39,811 bases of DNA from assembly GCA_949289295.1 (NCBI GenBank), contig CASENM010000037.1, positions 1 to 39,811 on the forward strand. The letters run 5' to 3'. A program made the position numbers and the translations under genes. Shown here one piece after another: positions 17,845 to 25,994 of the stretch. The notes beneath the pieces were generated by a model. The model was not told the DNA's origin. It did not search any database and saw nothing but the letters and a program-made list of their open reading frames with translations. Source of the stretch: an uncultured Bacteroides sp. (GTDB lineage: Bacteria > Bacteroidota > Bacteroidia > Bacteroidales > Bacteroidaceae). How positions within the stretch are numbered: position 1 is the stretch's first letter; each line of letters opens with the position of its first letter.

Positions 17845-19290
17845 ATGCCCGAACAATCACTGAAAGAAAAGACCGCGAAAGGTCTGTTGTGGGGAGGCAT
17901 CAGCAACAGCGTCCAACAACTGCTGAACCTTGCCTTCGGGATTGTTCTTGCCCGCATACTTGATGCCTCCGACTACGGAATGGTGGGAATGTTAGCCATA
18001 TTCACAGCTATAGCCGGCACCTTGCAGGACAGCGGATTCAGTACGGCCATCGTCAACAAAAAGGAAGTCTCACACAAAGACTACAATGCCGTATTCTGGT
18101 TCAGTTTTCTGACAGGAACCACCATGTATGTCATCCTGTTCTTCTCAGCCCCTCTGATAGCAGCCTACTATCGGCAACCAGACCTCATTCCATTGGCCAG
18201 ATACACATTCCTGGGATTCGTAGTATCAAGCACTGCTACCGCACACAGTGCTTATCTGTTCCGTAACCTGATGGTCAAACAGAAAGCGATATCTCAGATT
18301 CCGGCATTAATCCTGTCCGGAACAGCCGGTATCCTCATGGCTTACAATGGGATGTCATATTGGGGCATTGCCACCCAAAGCCTCATATATATCGTGGTCA
18401 TCAATGCAAGCTTCTGGTACTTTTCTCCATGGAGACCCACATTTGAACTGGATTTCCGTCCGCTGAAAGAAATGTTCGGCTTCAGCAGCAAAGTGCTTCT
18501 CACCAACATATTCGTCCAGACCAACAACAACATCTTTTCTGCCATCATCGGCCGCCTGTTCCGCCCGAAAGATGTAGGCTTCTACAGTCAGGCAAACAAA
18601 TGGAACACCATGGGAGCATCATTAATCAGCGGAATGATGAACAGCGTCGCACAGCCCATCCTGTCACAACTCAAGGATAACGACAACCGTCAACAAGCCG
18701 TATTCCGCAAAATGCTCCGGTTTACGTCCTATCTGTCATTCCCGGCAATGTTCGGACTCGCCCTTATCGCACCGGAGTTCATCGAACTTACCATCGGAAC
18801 AAAATGGCTGCCTTGTGTGCCTATGCTGCAGACACTTTGCGTCTGGGGTGCCTTTTTCCCCATCACCACCCTTTGCTCCAACCTCATCATCAGCAAAGGA
18901 AAATCGGACATATACATGTGGAATACTATCGCAACAGGTATCTTCCAGGTAATTGCCGCCATTCTGGTCTACCGGCAAGGTATCTATTATATGATTCTCA
19001 CCTATGCGTGCATCAATATTGTCTGGCTGCTGGTATGGCATCATTTCGTAAAAAAGGAAATCGGTCTCAGCTTATGGAATGCCATCAAAGACACATTCCC
19101 TTTTGCAGGGACAGCCTTCATATCCATGGCAACCGCATACACAATCACTCTTGCAATCTCTTCATTATGGCTGCTTCTGGCTGTCAAAACAGCCATAGCC
19201 GCCTTTCTTTATGTCGGTATCATGCATCTGTTACATTCCAAGATACAACAGGAAACATTGAATTATCTATTTAAGAGAAAGAAATCATGA
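17845..19290 (+). CDS. Lipid-linked oligosaccharide flippase (Wzx/WzxC-like)
   Basis: A 481-residue integral membrane protein with about 12-14 helices, belonging to the MOP flippase superfamily. The N-terminal KEKTAKGLLWGGISNSVQQ followed by LGI/VLARIL-type and DYGMVGMLAIF segments is typical of the WzxC/Polysacc_synt_3 group. It probably flips a lipid-linked oligosaccharide to the periplasmic face. It opens the glycan locus: the following GT2 gene starts inside its stop codon (ATGA overlap), so translation is likely coupled. No -7 box is clear upstream, since the inverted-repeat element occupies that space. No Wzy polymerase is nearby, so the transported glycan may be short. Confidence 0.88.
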   Translation: MPEQSLKEKTAKGLLWGGISNSVQQLLNLAFGIVLARILDASDYGMVGMLAIFTAIAGTLQDSGFSTAIVNKKEVSHKDYNAVFWFSFLTGTTMYVILFFSAPLIAAYYRQPDLIPLARYTFLGFVVSSTATAHSAYLFRNLMVKQKAISQIPALILSGTAGILMAYNGMSYWGIATQSLIYIVVINASFWYFSPWRPTFELDFRPLKEMFGFSSKVLLTNIFVQTNNNIFSAIIGRLFRPKDVGFYSQANKWNTMGASLISGMMNSVAQPILSQLKDNDNRQQAVFRKMLRFTSYLSFPAMFGLALIAPEFIELTIGTKWLPCVPMLQTLCVWGAFFPITTLCSNLIISKGKSDIYMWNTIATGIFQVIAAILVYRQGIYYMILTYACINIVWLLVWHHFVKKEIGLSLWNAIKDTFPFAGTAFISMATAYTITLAISSLWLLLAVKTAIAAFLYVGIMHLLHSKIQQETLNYLFKRKKS

Positions 19291-20213
19291 TCAGTGTAGT
19301 CATCCCTCTATATAACGGAGCCGCTTATATTGAAAGAAGCATAAACTCTGTCTTGCAGCAAACATTCAAAGAAGTAGAAATCGTGGTGGTCGATGACGGG
19401 TCTACAGACAACGGACCTGATATTGTCCGACAGATGCAGCATCCAGAAATCCAACTCGTCCGGCAACCCAACCAAGGGGTTTCCGCTGCACGGAATACAG
19501 GCATCCGGGAAGCACGATATGGTCTGGTCGCTTTTCTGGACGCCGATGACGAATGGCTGCCCAACCACCTGGGATCAATCATGTATCTCTACAAGAATTA
19601 CCCCCAGTGCGGCGTATTCGGTACGTCTTATTATATCAAGAAAGAAGGTGAGTCGATGCACCTCCCCCAATTACCCGACAAACTGACGTTCAAAACACCC
19701 CAAGGAATACTGGACAATTATTTTGAGATGGCTTCCGGCACAGACTTTCCAATGCAAACCAGTGCGTACGCCGTACGAAAAGAAATTATCCGACGCATAG
19801 GCGGTTTTCCCGAAGGCATCCCTTCAGGCGAAGACATCATTACTTTGGCACGCCTCCAGGCAGTCTGTGACTTTGCATACGACACAACGCCTACAAGCAT
19901 CTATCATCTTACAACCGGAGAAAACAAAAGCCGTCGGCCCATCTTGAAAAAAGACCCGCTTGACGAGATGTTCGATGAACTGTACCAGAAAGCCAGACAT
20001 AAGAAAGGAATCCGCCTTTTCCTCTCTTCCTGGCATAAACGCCGCATGTCTGGAGCAATATTGGCTCACAAATATATATTGGGATTACGTGAATTCTGGA
20101 AAGCTTTTTGTATATTGCCGCTACAAAAGAAACTATATACATCATTAGCTGTCACACTTTTTTCCAGCATTACGGGAATCAGTTTATACGATATCAACAA
20201 ACATCTGAAATGA
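19287..20213 (+). CDS. Glycosyltransferase family 2
   Basis: A 308-residue GT-A transferase. The nucleotide-sugar site shows ISVVIPLYNGAAYIERSI at the start, VVVDDGSTDN (33-42) and the metal-binding DADD (85-88). The catalytic GT-A domain spans about 1-220. The C-terminal 60 residues hold a basic, partly hydrophobic segment (near 265-300) that may attach it to the membrane. It overlaps the flippase stop by four bases and is followed 4 bases later by the next gene, so it belongs to the same operon. Donor and acceptor sugars cannot be told from sequence. Confidence 0.9.
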   Translation: MISVVIPLYNGAAYIERSINSVLQQTFKEVEIVVVDDGSTDNGPDIVRQMQHPEIQLVRQPNQGVSAARNTGIREARYGLVAFLDADDEWLPNHLGSIMYLYKNYPQCGVFGTSYYIKKEGESMHLPQLPDKLTFKTPQGILDNYFEMASGTDFPMQTSAYAVRKEIIRRIGGFPEGIPSGEDIITLARLQAVCDFAYDTTPTSIYHLTTGENKSRRPILKKDPLDEMFDELYQKARHKKGIRLFLSSWHKRRMSGAILAHKYILGLREFWKAFCILPLQKKLYTSLAVTLFSSITGISLYDINKHLK

Positions 20214-20217
20214 GTCT

Positions 20218-21225
20218 ATGAAGCAACCTGCCAACTACATAGCTACCTGGTTCTACAAGGAATCGGCAGAAGAGGCCAGCTTTTATCCGCAAATGGGACA
20301 AAAAGGAGATTCCGCATTGGTGCATTCCATCTATATGCAGATACAAATGCCGTTTTTCCGGACATTCCAGCATTACAACCCTTCGGCCAGACTCTTGTTC
20401 TTCAGCAACCTGAAGAAACAGGAACTGCCGGCATTCCTGCAACGGCTGTTCGACACACTAAACGTGGAAACCGTGACACTTCCCTACACGTGCAAGCCGC
20501 CCAAGGACTGGTATAGTGCCTGGCAAAACCAGTTTTACCTGTACGACATCCTGAGATACATGGAAGGCCGTATGCAACCGGATGACGCCTTGCTCGTCAC
20601 AGATGCCGACTGCCTGTGCCGTACCTCACTGAAGTCCCTTTTCGACAAGACCAGAGAAAAAGGAAGCGCGCTCTATGAGTTCATCACGGACAGGAAAGCA
20701 AACATCAACGGTGTCACTCTCCCGGAAATGGATGAGTTTTATGAGGCCTGCTACCACAAAAAGCCCCGACAACCCATCACTTATTACGGAGGCGAGTTTA
20801 TCTGTCTGCGTGGAGATCTCATAGCCCGCATCAACAAGAGTTATCCGGAACTCTGGCAATTCAATCTTCAGCGGGCGGACAACCGTCAATCCAGATTGAA
20901 CGAAGAAGCCCATGTGCTCAGCATACTGGCAGAACATCTGCAATTCCGCAACCGCATAGCCAACGACTATGTGAAACGGATGTGGACCTCGCCACAATTC
21001 AATAACATCATGCCGGAAGACATGAACATTCCTGTGTGGCATCTGCCTTATGAAAAGAAACGAGGACTGTACCGCTTGTTCCGCTACATAGAAAAGCGGC
21101 AAGGACTAGGAGAAGAAAAGTCATTCTGGGAGAACGCCCGAAAAATGACCGGAATTCCAACTGTCAGCCTACAGAAAAAGATATACGACCGGATTACCAC
21201 CATACTGATAAAACTAAAGCGATAA
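20218..21225 (+). CDS. Unrecognised protein, probable GT-A-fold glycosyltransferase
   Basis: I do not recognise this 335-residue family. Two segments suggest a nucleotide-sugar transferase: DDALLVTDADCLC, with a DxD-like TDAD at 128-131 after a hydrophobic strand, and ITYYGGEFICLRGD (187-200), which resembles the acceptor-side loop of stem-less GT-A enzymes. There is no signal peptide or clear membrane helix, so it should be cytoplasmic. A charged C-terminus follows. It lies 4 bases after one GT2 gene and 4 bases before another, so it is almost certainly part of the glycan operon. Function as a transferase is inference from motif and context. Confidence 0.7.
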   Translation: MKQPANYIATWFYKESAEEASFYPQMGQKGDSALVHSIYMQIQMPFFRTFQHYNPSARLLFFSNLKKQELPAFLQRLFDTLNVETVTLPYTCKPPKDWYSAWQNQFYLYDILRYMEGRMQPDDALLVTDADCLCRTSLKSLFDKTREKGSALYEFITDRKANINGVTLPEMDEFYEACYHKKPRQPITYYGGEFICLRGDLIARINKSYPELWQFNLQRADNRQSRLNEEAHVLSILAEHLQFRNRIANDYVKRMWTSPQFNNIMPEDMNIPVWHLPYEKKRGLYRLFRYIEKRQGLGEEKSFWENARKMTGIPTVSLQKKIYDRITTILIKLKR

Positions 21226-21229
21226 GGCA

Positions 21230-22120
21230 ATGAAAGTATTGACTATCATCATTTCCTACAATTTCGAGAAATGGATAAGACCTTGTTTAGAGAGCTTGTT
21301 GCTATCCACATATCCTACAGAAATACTTGTCATTGACAACGGCTCAAAAGACCAGACCGTCTCTACCATCCGGCAAGCTTATCCGTCTGTCCGCATCATC
21401 GATAACGGACAAAATCTCGGATTCGGAAAAGCGAACAATATAGGTATGCAAATCGCTATGCAGGAAGGCTTTGACGCCGTTTTCCTGCTGAATCAGGATG
21501 CGTGGGTCAGCGCAGACACCATCGGCACACTGGTCGGTCTGGCTCGAGAAAATCCTACATTCGGGATTCTCTCTCCTGTCCATCTGAACGGGCAAGGCAA
21601 CCAATTGGACAAAGGTTTTGCACACTATGTACAAATCAAAGATAAAACGGAACTTCCCAAAAGCAAGTCACTGGTTGAAGCCACCTTCATCAATGCGGCC
21701 TTTTGGTTTATCCCGATTACTACACTAAAGACTGTAGGAGGTTTCTCTCCGCTATTCTACCATTATGGTGAAGATAAAGATTATATCAACCGGTTGCATT
21801 ACCATCATTTAAAGATAGGATATTCCCCGAAAGTATTCGGATGCCACGACCGTGAATTCCGGAAAGTGACGCGCAAGGCTTATTTCCGCTCGGAATATGT
21901 CTACCTGCTTTCAGAATACACCAATATTAACCGCCCCATCGGAAACGCGTTCGTATACAGTGTGCTTGCCTGTATCAAAAAAAGTCTGACCGCCTTTTTC
22001 CATATCAAGCCACAGGACGGATGTACCTATCTATATCTTGCTATAAAATTGACAACACGGACGGGTAAAGTTATCCAAGTCCGACGGAAGACCCGGAAAG
22101 AAGCGCCGCACTTCCTGTAA
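21230..22120 (+). CDS. Glycosyltransferase family 2, rhamnosyltransferase-like
   Basis: A 296-residue GT-A enzyme. The N-terminal strand LTIIISYN, VIDNGSKDQT (34-43), NLGFGKANNIG (62-72) and LNQDAW (87-92) match the WbbL-type group, in which NQD replaces DxD as the metal-binding motif. The enzyme is cytoplasmic and probably adds a deoxysugar, with rhamnose-type donors being usual in the group, but the donor is not proven. The C-terminus is basic. It lies 4 bases downstream of the unrecognised gene. The following gap of 33 bases is AT-rich and shows a near repeat of AATTCTTCA. Confidence 0.88.
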   Translation: MKVLTIIISYNFEKWIRPCLESLLLSTYPTEILVIDNGSKDQTVSTIRQAYPSVRIIDNGQNLGFGKANNIGMQIAMQEGFDAVFLLNQDAWVSADTIGTLVGLARENPTFGILSPVHLNGQGNQLDKGFAHYVQIKDKTELPKSKSLVEATFINAAFWFIPITTLKTVGGFSPLFYHYGEDKDYINRLHYHHLKIGYSPKVFGCHDREFRKVTRKAYFRSEYVYLLSEYTNINRPIGNAFVYSVLACIKKSLTAFFHIKPQDGCTYLYLAIKLTTRTGKVIQVRRKTRKEAPHFL

Positions 22121-22153
22121 TTCTTCACTCTTAATCATTAATTCTTCATTAAA

Positions 22154-23062
22154 ATGTACGCCCCTATCTTACTTTTTGTTTACAACCGTCCCGAACATAC
22201 CCGACGTGTCATCGAATCACTGAAAGCAAACGCCGAAGCGGCCGACAGCGAACTGTTCATCTACGCAGACCAGGCACGTTCCGAAACAGACATACAGCAG
22301 GTCAGTGAAGTCCGACGACTCATACGCTCTACCGATGGGTTCAAACAAGTGACCGTCATTGAACGCGAGAAAAACTGGGGACTTGCCCGTAATGTAATCG
22401 ACGGAGTGACCACACAAGTCAATGCCCATGGGAGAGTCATCGTGCTGGAAGACGATCTGGTAGTGGCCCCCCATTTCCTCCGTTTCATGAACGATGCACT
22501 GGAAATGTATAAGAACGAAGAGAAGGTAGGACATATCCAAGCCTGTGACTTCACAAAAGATCCGTCCCTGCCAGACACTTTCCTCATCAGATGGACCGGA
22601 AGCTGGGGATGGGCTACATGGGAACGGGCATGGAAGCACTTCAACCCCGACGGGAAAGAGCTGCTCTCCCGACTAGAGGAACGCCACCTGACCCGTTACT
22701 TCGACTTCAACGGAAACTATCCGTTCACACGGATGCTGCGCAGACAGATAGCCGGGAAAAACAATTCATGGGCCATCCGATGGAATGCCAGCCTTTTCCT
22801 TGACGGCATACTCTCGCTCAATGTCGGAAAATCGCTTGTGCAGAACACGGGCTTTGACGGCAGCGGGACCAACTGCGGAGGAGGCGGACTTTACGCTTCT
22901 GACCTGTGGATGAATCCGCTTCCGGTAAGCCCCATCTCACCTGTAGAAGAAAACAAGGAGGCAAGAAAGGTGTTCGAACGTTACTACCGGCGGACAAACT
23001 GCTTTTGGGCAAAAGCCATCCGGCGGATCAAACGCACCTTAAAAGGAGACTTTGGAGCATAA
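22154..23062 (+). CDS. Glycosyltransferase (GT2-like, EDD motif)
   Basis: A 302-residue GT-A enzyme. It starts PILLFVYNRPEHTRRVIESL, which is the form of the nucleotide site in a GT2/GT13-like group common in Bacteroidetes surface-glycan loci. NWGLARNVIDG (74-84) and VIVLEDDLVV (96-105, metal site EDD at 99-101) follow. GSWGWATWERAW is a further conserved acceptor-side stretch. A basic C-terminus (RRIKRTLKG) may bind the membrane. It is the last plus-strand gene before the opposite-strand fucosyltransferase-like gene, with only 17 bases between the two stops. Confidence 0.85.
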   Translation: MYAPILLFVYNRPEHTRRVIESLKANAEAADSELFIYADQARSETDIQQVSEVRRLIRSTDGFKQVTVIEREKNWGLARNVIDGVTTQVNAHGRVIVLEDDLVVAPHFLRFMNDALEMYKNEEKVGHIQACDFTKDPSLPDTFLIRWTGSWGWATWERAWKHFNPDGKELLSRLEERHLTRYFDFNGNYPFTRMLRRQIAGKNNSWAIRWNASLFLDGILSLNVGKSLVQNTGFDGSGTNCGGGGLYASDLWMNPLPVSPISPVEENKEARKVFERYYRRTNCFWAKAIRRIKRTLKGDFGA

Positions 23063-23079
23063 AGCCATTGGCACAGCCT

Positions 23080-23913
23080 TTATATTGTTACGACCGTCAG
23101 AGGAATACCGCCTATTTCAGCAGCCAATTCAGAAAACGAACTGTAGAACGAACCATAAATTTTCTTGGTCCGCGCCAAAGTATAAAGGTCTGCCATCGCT
23201 TCACGAATGCCTTTTGTCGAGCCCCGGTCAGCCTGACTTTCCGCACAAACGATGCGGTCCTTATAACGGGCACGCATTGCCTGCTTTACCTCTTCAGAAT
23301 CTGTAGCCAGATAAATGCACAAGTCATGGTGTCCGGACAATTCCTTATCAATACAATCAAAAAAAAGCGTCAAAGGACTATGCTTTATGGACAAAACATT
23401 GTCAGTCCTTCTAATATGAACGCCAATGGTATAAGGCGAAAAAGCGGAACTTCTCCGTTCTATCAAAGAGAGAACATCCGGAACAGGATAAAATACATCA
23501 TGGAGCAACTGTGATGAATAAGGATAAAAGGAAAGGTAAGCCGCCATGTAAACCCGACCTTGTACAGCCCATTTCTCAAAGTCGAAATGCTGCTTCCGGA
23601 TGTCGTCTATCTGATGTTCATACAGGCAAGAAGTGAACATCAACCGCTGGAACAAAACCGGAATATAAAAATTTTTCTTCCTCGGACGATCGGACAAACA
23701 TAAATCCAAGATGGAAGCCTCTGAAATCCGGACATTTTCCGGAATGGAAGAACATGAGAACAAATCATGAAATGCGGCATGCAAGGCCCAGTCCTGAAAC
23801 CATATTACATCCAGACGAACACCCGTCTTTTCAGCCAAAGCGATTGCCGAAAGCGTAGCACGAATACGATTAGCCAAACCTCCGACCGGAACAAATGTCA
23901 TTTTTCTTTTCAT
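23080..23913 (-). CDS. Fucosyltransferase-fold glycosyltransferase (GT11/GT23-like)
   Basis: A 277-residue protein with the fucosyltransferase fold. VGGLANRIRATLSA (10-23) resembles the N-terminal loop of this fold. HIRRTD (166-171) is the arginine motif that binds the GDP-fucose phosphates. The distal motif is a DLYTLA helix followed by YGSFYSSFSE (253-262), like the NodZ/FUT8 C-terminal signature. The substrate is therefore probably GDP-fucose, by inference. It is the only transferase in the locus on the minus strand. The ATG at 23913 is only 6 bases from the -7 box, so the mRNA may be leaderless; the next in-frame ATG is at 23901. Confidence 0.75.
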   Translation of the reverse strand: MKRKMTFVPVGGLANRIRATLSAIALAEKTGVRLDVIWFQDWALHAAFHDLFSCSSIPENVRISEASILDLCLSDRPRKKNFYIPVLFQRLMFTSCLYEHQIDDIRKQHFDFEKWAVQGRVYMAAYLSFYPYSSQLLHDVFYPVPDVLSLIERRSSAFSPYTIGVHIRRTDNVLSIKHSPLTLFFDCIDKELSGHHDLCIYLATDSEEVKQAMRARYKDRIVCAESQADRGSTKGIREAMADLYTLARTKKIYGSFYSSFSELAAEIGGIPLTVVTI

Positions 23914-23919
23914 ATCGTG

Positions 23920-23927
23920 CAAAAGTA
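23920..23927 (-). promoter_or_regulatory. -7 promoter box for the fucosyltransferase-like gene
   Basis: The minus strand reads TACTTTTG, a match to TAnnTTTG. It ends only 6 bases before the ATG at 23913, against 22-71 bases for the other protein-coding genes with visible boxes. Confidence 0.55.
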
Positions 23928-23951
23928 ACAAATTTATCAAAATGAAAACAT

Positions 23952-23959
23952 TAACTTTG
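23952..23959 (+). promoter_or_regulatory. -7 promoter box for the GT4 gene
   Basis: TAACTTTG matches TAnnTTTG and ends 26 bases before the ATG at 23986. With the box at 23920 it forms a compact divergent promoter pair. Confidence 0.65.
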
Positions 23960-23985
23960 CAGAAACTTTGACAGAAGACAGAAAC

Positions 23986-25248
23986 ATGAGGGTACTGATT
24001 ATAAACACATCCGAACGTACGGGGGGGGCAGCCATCGCAGCGAGCCGCCTGATGGAAGCACTGAAAGCCTGCGGCATCAAAACAAAGATGCTGGTACGCG
24101 ACAAGCAAACCGACCGAATTACCGTAGTGGAACTGAAAAAGTCATGGCGGCACATCTGGAACTTCGTATGGGAACGTTTCATCATCTGGAAAGAAAATCA
24201 TTTCAAGAAACGCCATTTGTTTGCTGTAGACATTGCAAACACCGGAACAAACATCACCTCACTGCCAGAGTTCCGCCAAGCGGACGTAATCCACCTGCAT
24301 TGGATTAACCAAGGTATGCTCTCATTGAAAAATATCCAGGATATTCTGAAGTCGGATAAACCCGTCGTGTGGACCATGCATGACATGTGGCCCATTACCG
24401 GTATCTGCCATCATGCGGAAACCTGTACCAACTATACAACCTGCTGTCATGACTGTCCGGCACTGTATAAGGGTCACAAAACCGACCTTTCATACCGGGT
24501 GTTCAAGAAAAAGCAAAAACTTTATAAAGACGCGAACATCACTTTCATTGCCTGCAGCCAATGGCTGGAAAAACTAGCCAGACAAAGTGCACTGGCAAAA
24601 GACCATTTCATTACAGATATTCCGAATCCCATCAACACAAACTTGTTCCGTCCGCTCAATAAGATGGAGATGAGAAAGATGTTACATCTTCCCGCTGACA
24701 AAAAACTGCTGATGTTCAGTTCAATGAAAATAAGCGACAAGCGGAAGGGCATCGACTATCTGGCGGAGGCTTGCCGCCTAATCAAGGAAAAACGGCCGGA
24801 CTTCTGCAACACATTGGGAGTCATCGTCATGGGAAAACAAGCCCAGCAGTTCGAAAGTCTTTTCCCTTTCCCGATTTACTGCATCGACTATGTAAAAAGC
24901 GAGAAAGACATAGCCAACATCTACAATGCCGCCGACCTGTTTGTTACGCCGTCCCTCATGGAAAACCTGCCGAACACCATTATGGAAGCCATGTCATGCG
25001 GAGTGCCCTGCATAGGCTTCAACATAGGGGGAATACCGCAAATGATTGACCACCTCCACAACGGATACGTAGCCCAATATAAGTCAGCGGAAGATTTGGC
25101 CAACGGCATCTGCTGGTCACTCAACGAAGGGAACTACAACAGCCTGTGCGAACAAGCCCGGCGGAAGGTAGTGAATACTTACTCCGAACAGATTGTGGCC
25201 ATGAAATATATTCAGATCTATAATAAGATTACAGGAAAAAATGCATAA
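23986..25248 (+). CDS. Glycosyltransferase family 4
   Basis: A 420-residue GT-B fold retaining transferase. The N-terminal MRVLIINTSERTGGAAIAAS contains the glycine-rich acceptor-side loop (Gly13-Gly14). The C-terminal donor domain carries PSLMENLPNTIMEAMSCGVP, with the EX7E pair Glu326 and Glu334. A cysteine cluster near 145-165 (CHHAETCTNYTTCCHDCPA) is typical of a Bacteroidetes GT4 subgroup. The ATG at 23986 is chosen because the upstream in-frame TTG lies between the -7 box and this ATG. A run of eight G encodes part of the glycine loop. The next gene overlaps the stop by 8 bases. Confidence 0.9.
   Translation: MRVLIINTSERTGGAAIAASRLMEALKACGIKTKMLVRDKQTDRITVVELKKSWRHIWNFVWERFIIWKENHFKKRHLFAVDIANTGTNITSLPEFRQADVIHLHWINQGMLSLKNIQDILKSDKPVVWTMHDMWPITGICHHAETCTNYTTCCHDCPALYKGHKTDLSYRVFKKKQKLYKDANITFIACSQWLEKLARQSALAKDHFITDIPNPINTNLFRPLNKMEMRKMLHLPADKKLLMFSSMKISDKRKGIDYLAEACRLIKEKRPDFCNTLGVIVMGKQAQQFESLFPFPIYCIDYVKSEKDIANIYNAADLFVTPSLMENLPNTIMEAMSCGVPCIGFNIGGIPQMIDHLHNGYVAQYKSAEDLANGICWSLNEGNYNSLCEQARRKVVNTYSEQIVAMKYIQIYNKITGKNA
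24021..24028. repeat. Run of eight G in the GT4 coding sequence
   Basis: Eight consecutive G at codons 12-15 (Thr-Gly-Gly-Ala, with both glycines encoded GGG). Gain or loss of one G would shift frame near the start of the enzyme and abolish it. The tract is in frame here. Confidence 0.8.
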
Positions 25249-25993
25249 CGTTCACCACCTACATCCCAAGTTTTCCATCATCACCGTTACCTACAATGCC
25301 GGATCAACACTGGAAGATACTATCCAAAGTGTCATTACACAATCATACAAGAATCTGGAATACATTATTATAGACGGAGATTCAAAAGACCGCACGCCGG
25401 AAATCATCAGACAATACAGGGCACATATCCATACTGTGGTCAGTGAACCGGACAGAGGGCTGTATGATGCAATGAACAAAGGAATCAAGCTGGCCACCGG
25501 CGACTATATATGCTTCTTGAATGCCGGAGACGAACTGCACGAAGATGACACCCTGCTGCTCATGGTACATTCCATCACGGGGAATACATTGCCCGATGTG
25601 CTTTACGGCGAGACTGCAATCGTGGACGAGGAAGGACATTTTCTTCGGATGCGCCGCCTGTCTGCCCCGGAACATCTGACCTGGAAAAGTTTCAGAGACG
25701 GAATGCGGGTCTGCCATCAGGCATTTTTCGCCCGCCGGGACCTGGTAGAACCGTTTGACCTTAAATACCGTTTTTCCGCTGATTTCGACTGGTGTATCCG
25801 CATCATGAAAAAGAGTCGGGTGCTTCACAATACACACCTGACTCTCATTGATTATCTGAATGAAGGGATAACTACCCATAATCACAAAGCATCTTTAAAA
25901 GAGCGTTTCCGCATCATGTGCAAATATTATGGCTATATCCCGACAGTTTTACGCCATCTGGGATTCGTGATACGTGCGTTCATCAAGAAATGA
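25241..25993 (+). CDS. Glycosyltransferase family 2
   Basis: A compact 250-residue GT-A enzyme. FSIITVTYNAGSTLEDTI (11-28), IIIDGDSKDRT (42-52), SEPDRGLYDAMNKG (68-81) and LNAGDE (93-98) are the pattern of the WcaA/PF00535 group that uses AGD rather than DxD. DFDW near residue 188 and the final basic helix (RHLGFVIRAFIKK) complete the domain. It starts inside the GT4 gene with an 8-base overlap, implying coupled translation. Only one base separates its stop from that of the convergent YfhO gene. The sugar donor is unknown. Confidence 0.9.
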   Translation: MHNVHHLHPKFSIITVTYNAGSTLEDTIQSVITQSYKNLEYIIIDGDSKDRTPEIIRQYRAHIHTVVSEPDRGLYDAMNKGIKLATGDYICFLNAGDELHEDDTLLLMVHSITGNTLPDVLYGETAIVDEEGHFLRMRRLSAPEHLTWKSFRDGMRVCHQAFFARRDLVEPFDLKYRFSADFDWCIRIMKKSRVLHNTHLTLIDYLNEGITTHNHKASLKERFRIMCKYYGYIPTVLRHLGFVIRAFIKK

Positions 25994-25994
25994 T

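Noticed and set aside
22228-22240. AAACGCCGAAGCG inside a glycosyltransferase gene, like the array unit
   Set aside because: Single half-unit with no neighbour at 22 bases either side; it encodes ordinary residues (Ala-Asn-Ala-Glu-Ala), so chance is the simpler explanation.
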